A stretch of 16,252 nt of DNA from an uncultured Sutterella sp. (GTDB lineage Bacteria; Pseudomonadota; Gammaproteobacteria; Burkholderiales; Burkholderiaceae_F): positions 1-16,252 of the forward strand of contig CAKQKT010000038.1 in NCBI GenBank assembly GCA_934249275.1. The letters are read 5' to 3'. The position numbers and the translations under genes are program-made. The notes under the pieces are model-generated. The model saw only the letters and a list, made by a program, of their open reading frames with translations, was not told the DNA's origin and ran no database searches. Shown one piece after another: positions 1 through 5,887 of this stretch (position 1 is its first letter; every line of letters begins with the position of its first letter).

Positions 1-298
1 CGCGCTGCTTAGTTTAGAGTTGCCTCCGAAAGTCCTCAAATAAGATATGGATCAGTTATCCGGGAGTTTCGGTTAGATTTCAGTTAGTTGCCTTAAATCA
101 AAACTAAGCCGGGATATGAATTTCTTTCAGACTCTGTTAACGGATTCCTGGGAATTCACGACTTTGACACGCGTTGCCAACAATCGATTTCGAGCATGTC
201 TCCCGGAGCGGATTCCCGGAACCATGCATCGGATCGTCATTGAAGGCAAGATCGTTTTGACGGGCAGCTCTACAATGAGCGAAACACAAGGAGATTTT
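1..298 (+). promoter_or_regulatory. Upstream region of the antitoxin gene, with a possible -10 box and two small palindromes
   Basis: I see no convincing gene in these 298 bases. The best promoter-like element is TACAAT at 271-276, a near-consensus -10 box that would start transcription just ahead of the Shine-Dalgarno at 288-293. No good -35 box sits 16-18 bases upstream of it. A TTGACA at 164-169 has only a weak -10 partner. Two short inverted repeats, ATTCC-TG-GGAAT at 134-145 and TTCC-C-GGAA at 213-221, each sit inside a shared CGGATTCC context (131 and 209). RelB/DinJ antitoxins normally bind palindromes in their own promoter, so these are candidate operators. That role is inferred from the family only. 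Confidence 0.25.
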
Positions 299-553
299 AT
301 GGCGACATTTACCATGCACATGGACGACGACTTCCAAAAGGACTTCGAGGCCGTCTGCGAGGAACTGGGCTGCGACATTCCGACCGTCATCAGAATGCTC
401 GGCAAAAAAATGATTAGCGAGCGCCGCATTCCTTTTGACATCAACGTCGATCCGTTCCATTCGCCCGAAAATCAGGCCCATCTGCAGCGTTCGATCGCTC
501 AGCTTGAAGCCGGCCGCGGCGTGCGACACGCCCTGATCGACGCCGAGGATTGA
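299..553 (+). CDS. RelB/DinJ-family antitoxin, apparently without a toxin partner
   Basis: This 84-residue protein has the RelB/DinJ layout: an N-terminal segment that should form the ribbon-helix-helix DNA-binding fold (residues about 1-45), the family-typical RRIPFDI stretch near residues 42-48, and an acidic, probably flexible C-terminal tail that in the family wraps the toxin. I chose the ATG at 299 because AAGGAG at 288-293 lies five bases upstream and the protein then begins MATFTMHMDDDF, as RelB/DinJ proteins do. An in-frame ATG at 275 and one at 116 lack such a site. Known members neutralise a RelE/YafQ-type mRNA-cutting toxin and repress their own operon. Here no toxin gene follows, because a hairpin and a convergent operon come next, and none is visible upstream. 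It may be a solitary antitoxin or a remnant, or its partner may lie elsewhere. Confidence 0.8.
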   Translation: MATFTMHMDDDFQKDFEAVCEELGCDIPTVIRMLGKKMISERRIPFDINVDPFHSPENQAHLQRSIAQLEAGRGVRHALIDAED

Positions 554-573
554 CGGCTGCCTCCAGAAACAAA

Positions 574-612
574 CCGGCCGGCTTGCAGAGCCGACCGGCT
601 TGATTTCTTTTT
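574..612 (+). terminator. Rho-independent terminator between convergent genes
   Basis: Arms 574-583 and 589-598 pair over 10 bp with one C-A mismatch around a 5-base loop. They are followed on the plus strand by a T-rich run ending at 612. It lies 20 bases after the antitoxin stop codon. Read from the minus strand the same stem is followed by GTTTGTTTC, so it may also stop the ABC importer operon whose last codon ends at 625. Confidence 0.7.
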
Positions 613-624
613 CCGACCTGTCGA

Positions 625-1434
625 TCAGTGCGCGGGCTGCCAGCGCATCAGCCGCTTTTCAATGCCGGTGACGCAGCGGTCGATGACGAGCGCGCATGCG
701 GTCAGCACAAGGATGCCGGCCATCACGCTGTTCATGTCGAAGGTCGTTTCAGCCTGCAGGATCAGGTAGCCGACGCCTTCGGCCGAGCCCAGATACTCGC
801 CGATCACGGCGGCGACGAAGGCCATGCCGACGGCATTGTGAAGGCTGGAGAAGACCCAGCTCATGGCGGACGGGACATAGACGTGGCGCATCAGCTGACT
901 GCGCGTAGCACCGAGCATGCGCACGGAGTTGAGCACCGTCGGATTCACTTCGCGCACGCCCTGATAAACGTTGAAGAACACGATGAAGAAGACGAGCGTC
1001 ACGCCGAGCGCGATCTTGGACGCGGGCCCGAGGCCGAACCAGACGGCGAAGATCGGAGCCAGAATGACGCGGGGCATCGAGTTGAAGCCCTTGATGAAAG
1101 GATCGCACACGGAGGCGGCGAACGGGCTCAGGCCCAGCCACAGGCCGCAGGCAAGCCCCGTCACCGTTCCGATCACGAAGGCAGTCACGGTTTCATAAAG
1201 CGTCACGGCAAGATGGCCGTAGATTTCGCCCGAGGCGAACCACTGCCAGATGCGGGAGAAGATTTCGGCGGGCTGGCCGAAGAAGAAGGCGGCCTGATCG
1301 TCGTTTTCGAAGAAGAAGGCCGGCACGACGCCGGGCTTCGTCATGGCCCACCAGAAAAAGAAGATGGCGGCAAGCAGCATCCACTGCCAGGTCTGGATCT
1401 GCAGGCGGACGCGGGCGGATTGTGAAATCGACAT
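625..1434 (-). CDS. ABC transporter permease, nitrate/sulfonate/taurine type (SsuC/TauC-like)
   Basis: This 269-residue inner-membrane protein forms the channel of an ABC importer. About six hydrophobic segments are visible (for example residues 18-31, 84-102, 122-135, 143-155, 200-213 and 238-252). The cytoplasmic EAA loop that contacts the ATPase is at about 169-190 (RMLGATRSQLMRHVYVPSA). Stretches such as MPRVILAPIFAVWFGLG and the family-typical FFGQP (51-55) place it in the SsuC/TauC/ThiX-like branch of BPD_transp_1. It is the last gene of a three-gene operon. Its ATG sits 12 bases after the stop of the ATPase gene, and its GGAG ribosome site overlaps that stop, so translation is probably coupled. 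The substrate cannot be read from the permease. Sulfonates, taurine, nitrate, guanidine-like compounds and thiamine precursors are all known for this family. Confidence 0.9.
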   Translation of the reverse strand: MSISQSARVRLQIQTWQWMLLAAIFFFWWAMTKPGVVPAFFFENDDQAAFFFGQPAEIFSRIWQWFASGEIYGHLAVTLYETVTAFVIGTVTGLACGLWLGLSPFAASVCDPFIKGFNSMPRVILAPIFAVWFGLGPASKIALGVTLVFFIVFFNVYQGVREVNPTVLNSVRMLGATRSQLMRHVYVPSAMSWVFSSLHNAVGMAFVAAVIGEYLGSAEGVGYLILQAETTFDMNSVMAGILVLTACALVIDRCVTGIEKRLMRWQPAH

Positions 1435-1446
1435 GTCTGATGCTCC

Positions 1447-2268
1447 TCAGAGGGCGGTGCGGTTCTTGGCGTAGGACTTCATGACTTCTTCGCGAAGCAC
1501 GGCCCAGATGTCGCCGTAGATCTTCGTGAAGGCGGGCGTGGAGCGGATGTCGGCCACGCTGCGGGGACGCTCGAGCGTGACCGGGAAGTCCGCGATCGGG
1601 TGCGAGGCCGGGCCGGCCGAGAGCACGAGCACGCGGTCGGACATCGAGACGGCCTCCTCAAGATCGTGCGTGATGAAGAGCACCGCACGCTTCTTGGCGG
1701 ACCAGATGTCGAGGAGCTCGGTCTCCATGAGCTGGCGCGTCTGGATGTCGAGCGCCGAGAAGGACTCGTCCATCAGGATCACCTCCGGGTCGGTGATCAG
1801 CGTCTGCGCCATTGCCACACGCTTTCGCATGCCGCCCGAGAGTTCGTGCGGATAGCGGTCGGGGAAGCGGTCAAGGCCGACGCGGGCGAGCCACTCCATG
1901 CCGAGGCGGTCGGCATCGCGCTTGGGCATGCCGTGAAGCCTCAGGCCCGCCGTCACGTTGTCGAGCGCCGTCGCCCAGGGCATCAGGCTGTCGGCCTGGA
2001 ACATGTAGCCGACGCGATGATCCGGATCGATCCCGTTGACGGGGCGGCCGAAAATCCTCACGCAGCCCTCGCTCGGCGCGAGAAGGCCCGCGGCCATGTT
2101 GAGGATGGTGGACTTGCCGCAGCCCGTCGGCCCCACAACGCTCAGAAATTCGCCGTCTGCGACCGTGAAGGAAACGTCCTGAGTGGCCGTATAGGTGCGG
2201 CCGTGCTCGTCGATCTCAAAGCGGCAGGTTACTCGGTCGAACTCAATGGCCGGCACTTGATTCGTCAT
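1447..2268 (-). CDS. ABC transporter ATP-binding protein, nitrate/sulfonate/taurine type (SsuB/TauB-like)
   Basis: This 273-residue ATPase powers the importer. Walker A is GPTGCGKST (46-54), the Q-loop glutamine is at 91, the signature is LSGGM (143-147) where LSGGQ is usual, Walker B is VILMDES (163-169), and the switch histidine is at 201. The sequence around MFQADSLMPWATALDNV is typical of the SsuB/TauB/NrtD group, and the length matches it. I take the ATG at 2268 rather than an in-frame ATG at 2346. The later one is preceded by GAGGAG, gives the standard N-terminus MTNQVPAIEFDRV, and avoids a 65-base overlap with the binding-protein gene. It starts 13 bases after that gene's stop. All catalytic residues are present, so it should be active. 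Confidence 0.93.
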   Translation of the reverse strand: MTNQVPAIEFDRVTCRFEIDEHGRTYTATQDVSFTVADGEFLSVVGPTGCGKSTILNMAAGLLAPSEGCVRIFGRPVNGIDPDHRVGYMFQADSLMPWATALDNVTAGLRLHGMPKRDADRLGMEWLARVGLDRFPDRYPHELSGGMRKRVAMAQTLITDPEVILMDESFSALDIQTRQLMETELLDIWSAKKRAVLFITHDLEEAVSMSDRVLVLSAGPASHPIADFPVTLERPRSVADIRSTPAFTKIYGDIWAVLREEVMKSYAKNRTAL

Positions 2269-2281
2269 GATGCGCAGCTCC

Positions 2282-3310
2282 TCAGCGTGCGGCCGGCACA
2301 CGGTCGACAAAGGCGTTCGTATAGGCGGCTTCGTAATCAAAAGCAAAGCCCTTCAGGTCGGTCCTGATGCTCGAAACGGCCTCGGCGGCAATGCGGGCGC
2401 AGCCTTCGGGGAAGCGGCCGTCGGTCGAGAATGCCGGACGATTCTTCAGGAAACCCTCGATGTAGCTCTCGCGATTGCCGAGGAAGGCCTGCTGCGGCAC
2501 GTGCTTGACGAGCTCCTCGGGCGTGGCGGATGCCAGCCAGCGGTCGGCGCGGACGACGGCGTTGACGAGCTTCTGAACCGTGACCGGGTTGTTCTTGATG
2601 AAGGCCTCGGGCGCATAGAGGCAGCCGGCAACCATCGGGCCGCCGAAGAGCTTGTCGGATTCGGCCACGTTGCGCGTGTCGGCAACGATGGTGATGAGAT
2701 TGTCCTTTTCGAGCGTCGTGATGACGGGATCCAGGCCGACGAAGGCGTCGACCTGGCCGGAGCGGACGGCCGCGATGGCGCTGGCGCCGGAGCCGATGCC
2801 GATCACGGAGACTTCCGAGGGCTTGATGCCTGCCGTCGCCAGAACGTAGTTGGCGATGACGTGCGACGAAGAGCCCGGCGCCGTGACGCCGATGCGCTTG
2901 CCCTTGAGGTCGGCGAGCGACTTGTAGTCCTTCATCTTGCGGTTGTTGACCGCCATCACGACCTGAGGCGCGCGGTCCTGCAGCACGAAGGCGCGCATGG
3001 CCTGGCGCTTCGTCTGCATGGAGAGCGTGTGCTCGAAGGCGCCCGAGACCACGTCGGCGGATCCGCCGATCACGGCCTGCAGGGAGCGGGAGCCGCCCTG
3101 AAAGTCGACGACCTTGACGTCGAGCCCCTCATCCTTGAAGAAGCCCATCCAGTCGGCAATCGCCATCGGGAGGTAGTAGTAGAGATTCTTGCCGCCCACG
3201 GCAATCGTGACGGACGTCTTTTCGGCGGCGCAGGCGAAGGAAGGCGCAATGGCGGAGGCAGCGGCCGCGGCGGCGGTCATGCAGAAGCGGCGGCGGGAGA
3301 TTTGGAACAT
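2282..3310 (-). CDS. Tat-exported periplasmic binding protein of an SsuA/TauA/NMT1-type ABC importer
   Basis: This 342-residue protein is the substrate receptor and the first gene of the importer operon. It begins with a twin-arginine signal (SRRRFCM at 5-11, then an alanine-rich core and a probable cleavage after ACA near residue 28). Export would therefore occur folded through Tat. The mature part has the two-lobe NMT1/SsuA-like pattern: an early GGKNLYYYLPMAIADWMGFF stretch, then SLADLKGKRIGV and a GSGASAIAAVRSGQVDA segment. I choose Met at 3310 because AGGA at 3322-3319 is eight bases upstream. The ATG at 3319 overlaps that AGGA and has no site of its own. The ligand is unknown: the family covers sulfonates, taurine, nitrate, pyrimidine precursors and guanidine-type compounds. 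The ribosome site lies inside a possible RNA switch described separately. Confidence 0.88.
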   Translation of the reverse strand: MFQISRRRFCMTAAAAAASAIAPSFACAAEKTSVTIAVGGKNLYYYLPMAIADWMGFFKDEGLDVKVVDFQGGSRSLQAVIGGSADVVSGAFEHTLSMQTKRQAMRAFVLQDRAPQVVMAVNNRKMKDYKSLADLKGKRIGVTAPGSSSHVIANYVLATAGIKPSEVSVIGIGSGASAIAAVRSGQVDAFVGLDPVITTLEKDNLITIVADTRNVAESDKLFGGPMVAGCLYAPEAFIKNNPVTVQKLVNAVVRADRWLASATPEELVKHVPQQAFLGNRESYIEGFLKNRPAFSTDGRFPEGCARIAAEAVSSIRTDLKGFAFDYEAAYTNAFVDRVPAAR

Positions 3311-3314
3311 GGTA

Positions 3315-3468
3315 GTCATCCTGTAATCGTTGAGGGGCTTTGCGAGGATGACGGCGGCACGAAGGCCGTAATTGAAAGAACCGCTGTGCGGCGTGCGTCG
3401 GCATCCTCAGGGCTGTGGGGTTTTCCGGAGGATGCCGGTGCGGCTAGCTGACCGCGCTGCCATCCTCC
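3315..3468 (-). promoter_or_regulatory. Candidate attenuator / RNA switch ahead of the ABC importer operon
   Basis: Read on the minus strand, five segments alternate in complementarity. Segment 1 is GGAGGATG (3468-3461), 2 is CGGCATCCTCC (3437-3427), 3 is GAGGATGCCG (3408-3399), 4 is GTCATCCTC (3352-3344) and 5 is AGGATGAC (3322-3315). Possible helices are 1:2 (8 bp), 2:3 (10 bp, 19-base loop), 3:4 (7 bp plus a U-G pair) and 4:5 (8 bp, 22-base loop). Segment 5 contains the AGGA ribosome site of the binding-protein gene. Two exclusive states follow: 1:2 with 3:4 leaves the site free, and 2:3 with 4:5 hides it. Segment 1 lies in the last codons of a short upstream reading frame. The base pairing is seen in the sequence. 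The switching is inference. I could not match the region to the TPP or guanidine riboswitch consensus. Confidence 0.5.
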
Positions 3469-3593
3469 TGTCTAAGCAGGAGCGAAAGCAATGCGATCGC
3501 CAGCGGGAAGGCGCGGCAGGCGGCCGCCGTTTGTGCGAACGGCGGAACTCTCCCTGCGGAGAAGGCTTCGGCAGACTTGACGAAGTTCGGCAT
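3444..3593 (-). CDS. Short reading frame (49 aa), possible leader peptide or small membrane protein
   Basis: I do not recognise this frame. It starts with ATG at 3593, six bases after GGGAG (3604-3600), one of the better ribosome sites in the window. It begins MPNFVKSAEAFSAGRVPPF and ends RQEDGSAVS. A single hydrophobic run, AFPLAIALLSLLL, lies near residues 28-40 with arginines at either end. That would suit a one-helix membrane peptide or a nascent chain that stalls its ribosome. An 8-bp hairpin with a 6-base loop (3524-3531 with 3538-3545) sits inside the frame. Its last codons make up segment 1 of the candidate switch, and its stop lies seven bases before segment 2. The next gene is the SsuA-like binding protein 133 bases on. 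No run of one amino acid points to a classic amino-acid attenuator. Confidence 0.5.
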   Translation of the reverse strand: MPNFVKSAEAFSAGRVPPFAQTAAACRAFPLAIALLSLLLRQEDGSAVS

Positions 3594-3624
3594 GGCCGGC
3601 TCCCTTTGACGTGTGTTGATGAAA

Positions 3625-3680
3625 GAGGCGACCGCCTCCTTCCTGCAGGAAATAATGCCTGCAATATCGTCGGAGTTCAA
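3625..3680 (-). promoter_or_regulatory. Candidate promoter of the ABC importer operon and a palindrome in its 5' leader
   Basis: On the minus strand TTGAAC (3680-3675) and CATTAT (3657-3652) are separated by 17 bases and each match the sigma-70 boxes at four of six positions. Transcription would begin near 3645, about 40 bases before the ribosome site of the short frame at 3593. A palindrome GAGGCG-AC-CGCCTC at 3625-3638 would lie at the start of the transcript, as an operator or a 5' hairpin. Together with the switch this accounts for most of the 551 bases between the binding-protein gene and the AEC gene. I see nothing specific in 3681-3790. Confidence 0.33.
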
Positions 3681-3790
3681 TACTGTCGACACCCTAATCA
3701 AAACAACCTAGAAATGACCGCTTCTCATTGTCGTGCAGAATGCTTTTTAATAATTCAGCTCACCCGAACAGAAGAATTCGTCAAGATTTT

Positions 3791-3860
3791 CTTTGCAAAA
3801 CCCGATTTTTTGCAAAGAACGCCGTTCGCAAAAAATCGGTTTTCGCAGAAGAATGCAAAG
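3791..3860 (-). terminator. Long AT-rich inverted repeat at the end of the AEC gene pair, probable terminator
   Basis: Directly after the stop of the AEC gene at 3862 comes a 70-base imperfect inverted repeat. The core arms are 3802-3813 and 3828-3839 (12 bp perfect). A nested GAAC-GCC-GTTC lies inside. Outside are AAAAC/GTTTT pairing with one bulge, then CTTTGC (3791-3796) with GCAAAG (3855-3860) across an uneven internal loop. On the minus strand the core is followed by GGGTTTTGC, so a U-stretch exists but is short and lies partly in the stem. It probably stops AEC transcription. An RNA-stabilising or protein-binding role is possible. Confidence 0.5.
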
Positions 3861-3861
3861 G

Positions 3862-4815
3862 CTAGAGATTCGGCGCCACGCCGAGAATCGTGAGCATCAC
3901 CGGAACGGTCAAGGCGGAAAGCGCGGTTGAAACCAGCATGCCGTTGCTTACGGCGCCTTCCTCGGAATGAAACTGCTGAGACATGAGAAAGACGTTGACC
4001 GCAACGGGCATGGCCGCCAGCAGCACGCATGCATGGGTTTCAAGCTCTCCAAGGTTCAGAAGGCGCGCGGCGCACCAAACAAGCAAGGGCTGCACGATGA
4101 GCTTCACGGCCGTCGTCGAAAGCTCCTTGGCCAGTCCGGCGCTCAGCTTGTACTGAGCAAGGCTCATGCCGACCACGATCAGGCAGATGGGAGACGAGCT
4201 CGACGCCACCATGTTGACCGACTTCTGAAGAAAGTCCGGCAGATGCAGCCCCGTCAGGCTCCAGAGAATGCCGGCGACAATGCCGAGCACCACGGGCGTG
4301 CGAAAGACCTTGAGCATCGGCTTCGTGACGTCGCGAAGACTCTGAATTCGTCCGTACCTGCCGATCTCGACGCTTGCGATGGCCACGGCCCACCATGAGG
4401 TCACGGTCAGAATCAGCAGGATCGAGACGGTCGGCATTGCTGAAAGCCCGAGGCTCGTCTCGACAATCGGAATTCCGAGAAGCACGTTGTTGCCGTAGAC
4501 GCCCGCAATCGCGAGCACCGTCGTGCCGGCGGCGTCCGTACCGAACACGCGGCTGTAGAAAAGCCGTCCCAGGAAATAAACGACGGCGCTGGTTCCGAAA
4601 AAGGCGAGCAGAACCCGCAGGTCGACGGGCGGCATGTCGGCAAAGCCGCTCATCATCTTGAAGAGCAGCACGGGCATCAAAAGCTTGAACGTGAAGCTCC
4701 CGAGGCCGGAAGCCACCCCGGCATCAAAGAGTCCGATCTTTACGGAGGCCCAGCCGAGCGCAACAAGCAGAAAAAGCGGCGCGCAGAGTTCAAGATGGTG
4801 CAGGAAGAGAGACAT
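3862..4815 (-). CDS. AEC (auxin efflux carrier) family transporter, copy 1 of a tandem pair
   Basis: This 317-residue inner-membrane carrier belongs to the AEC/Mem_trans family, whose bacterial members move small carboxylates such as malate and malonate, often by proton coupling. The protein is almost entirely hydrophobic, with about ten membrane segments in two halves. Family landmarks are the early KLLMPVLLFKMMSGF stretch and the GNNVLLGIPIVETSLG motif near residues 108-123. The ATG at 4815 is preceded by AAGGG at eight bases' distance. It begins 21 bases after the stop of the second AEC gene and is the downstream member of the pair. The two proteins align over their whole length without gaps, with about 238 of 317 positions identical by my hand count. 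Differences cluster at 81-85, 131-141 and 201-210. The substrate is unknown. Confidence 0.88.
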   Translation of the reverse strand: MSLFLHHLELCAPLFLLVALGWASVKIGLFDAGVASGLGSFTFKLLMPVLLFKMMSGFADMPPVDLRVLLAFFGTSAVVYFLGRLFYSRVFGTDAAGTTVLAIAGVYGNNVLLGIPIVETSLGLSAMPTVSILLILTVTSWWAVAIASVEIGRYGRIQSLRDVTKPMLKVFRTPVVLGIVAGILWSLTGLHLPDFLQKSVNMVASSSSPICLIVVGMSLAQYKLSAGLAKELSTTAVKLIVQPLLVWCAARLLNLGELETHACVLLAAMPVAVNVFLMSQQFHSEEGAVSNGMLVSTALSALTVPVMLTILGVAPNL

Positions 4816-4836
4816 GTTGAAAGCCCTTCGGAAGGT

Positions 4837-5790
4837 TTACAGGTTGGGCGCCACGCCGAGAATCGTCAGCGTCAGCGGCACCGTGAGAGCCGACAGGAAG
4901 GTTGAGACGAAGATCCCGTTGCTCGCAGCGCCTTCCTCTGCGCCGAAGTCCTGGGACATCAAAAAGACATTGATGGCAACCGGCAGGCAGGACAGCACCA
5001 CGCAGGCATTGGTCTCAAGCTCGCCCAGCCCGATCATCCGGGCAATCATCCAGACGAGAATCGGCTGGACGACAAGCTTTGCGGCCGTGGCCGAAAGGCC
5101 TTTGGCAAACCCAGCGCTGAAGCTGTACTGCGCCAGGCCCATGCCGACCACGATCAGGCACATGGGCGTGGTGCTCATGGCGATCATGTCGACGGGCTTT
5201 TGCAGATAGTCCGGCAGGTGAAACCCGCTGAAGCTCCAGAGGGTGCCCGCGATGATGCCGAGCACCACAGGCGTCCGAAAGACCTTGAGCATCGGCTTCA
5301 GAACATCCCGAAGATTCTGGATTCTCCCGTACCGGCCGATTTCGACCGACGCAATGGCGACGGTCCACAAAAGCAGGACGTTGAAGATGATGAGAATCGA
5401 GATGGTCGGCATGGCCTCCGGCCCGAGGCTCGCCTCCACGATCGGGACGCCGAGCTGCACGTTGTTGCCGAAGATGCCCGCCATCGCCAGCACCGTCGTG
5501 CCTGCAGCATCGGTCCGAAAAACACGGCCGTAGTAAAAGCGTCCGGCCAGATAGACGACGGCGCACGAGCCGAAGAAGGCGACGAGCACCCGCCAGTCGA
5601 CGGGCGGCATGTCGGCAAAGCCGCTCATCAGCTTGAAGAGCAGCACGGGCATCAGAAGCTTGAACGTGAAGCGCCCGAGTCCGGACGAGACCTTTGCGTC
5701 GAACATGCCGATCTTGACGGAAGCCCATCCGAGGGCGACGAGCAGGAAGAGCGGCGCGCAGAGCGCAATATGATGAAGAAGCAACGGCAT
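4837..5790 (-). CDS. AEC (auxin efflux carrier) family transporter, copy 2 of a tandem pair
   Basis: This 317-residue paralogue of the neighbouring AEC carrier has the same length and end (TILGVAPNL). It is the first transcribed of the pair. The conserved GNNVQLGVPIVEASLG segment near residues 108-123 and the hydrophobic profile support a ten-segment carrier. A weak ribosome site (AAAGG, eight bases ahead) precedes the ATG at 5790. A promoter-like -10 box lies about 60 bases upstream of the start. No terminator separates it clearly from the peptide ABC operon that ends at 5888, so read-through from that operon is possible. A pair of diverged but full-length copies suggests an older duplication kept for two substrates or conditions. 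That is inference. Confidence 0.88.
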   Translation of the reverse strand: MPLLLHHIALCAPLFLLVALGWASVKIGMFDAKVSSGLGRFTFKLLMPVLLFKLMSGFADMPPVDWRVLVAFFGSCAVVYLAGRFYYGRVFRTDAAGTTVLAMAGIFGNNVQLGVPIVEASLGPEAMPTISILIIFNVLLLWTVAIASVEIGRYGRIQNLRDVLKPMLKVFRTPVVLGIIAGTLWSFSGFHLPDYLQKPVDMIAMSTTPMCLIVVGMGLAQYSFSAGFAKGLSATAAKLVVQPILVWMIARMIGLGELETNACVVLSCLPVAINVFLMSQDFGAEEGAASNGIFVSTFLSALTVPLTLTILGVAPNL

Positions 5791-5830
5791 GAGGGGCGCC
5801 TTTATGCATTTATTTTTGAATTATTCTCAC

Positions 5831-5857
5831 GGCCCGAAGGGCCTTCGAAAAAGTATA
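5831..5857 (-). promoter_or_regulatory. Candidate promoter of the AEC pair with overlapping palindromes
   Basis: On the minus strand TATACT (5857-5852) is a good -10 box within GTATACTTTTTCGAAG. I find no convincing -35 box 16-18 bases upstream. Just downstream are two overlapping palindromes, CGAAGG-G-CCTTCG (5835-5847) and GGCCC-GAA-GGGCC (5831-5843), which would cover the transcription start and could be an operator. Neither strand shows a T-run after them, so I do not call a terminator. The sequence from here to 5869 resembles the region upstream of the peptide ABC operon near 12385-12416. Confidence 0.35.
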
Positions 5858-5887
5858 CGCCGCAGCCCGTCCTCATCGGCCCGAGGC

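Noticed and set aside
116..298. An N-terminal extension of the antitoxin to 145 residues from the ATG at 116
   Set aside because: The added 61 residues do not resemble the family, and a strong ribosome site directly precedes the ATG at 299.
3320..3700. A TPP or guanidine riboswitch upstream of the NMT1/SsuA-type importer
   Set aside because: Both classes control such importers, but I find neither the TPP core (CTGAGA and ACC-TGAT segments) nor the guanidine-I conserved segments on the minus strand. A covariance-model search could still overrule this.
5831..5847. A terminator after the fused peptide ATPase gene
   Set aside because: The palindromes GGCCC-GAA-GGGCC and CGAAGG-G-CCTTCG lack a T-run on either strand and lie next to a good -10 box, so an operator or leader hairpin fits better.
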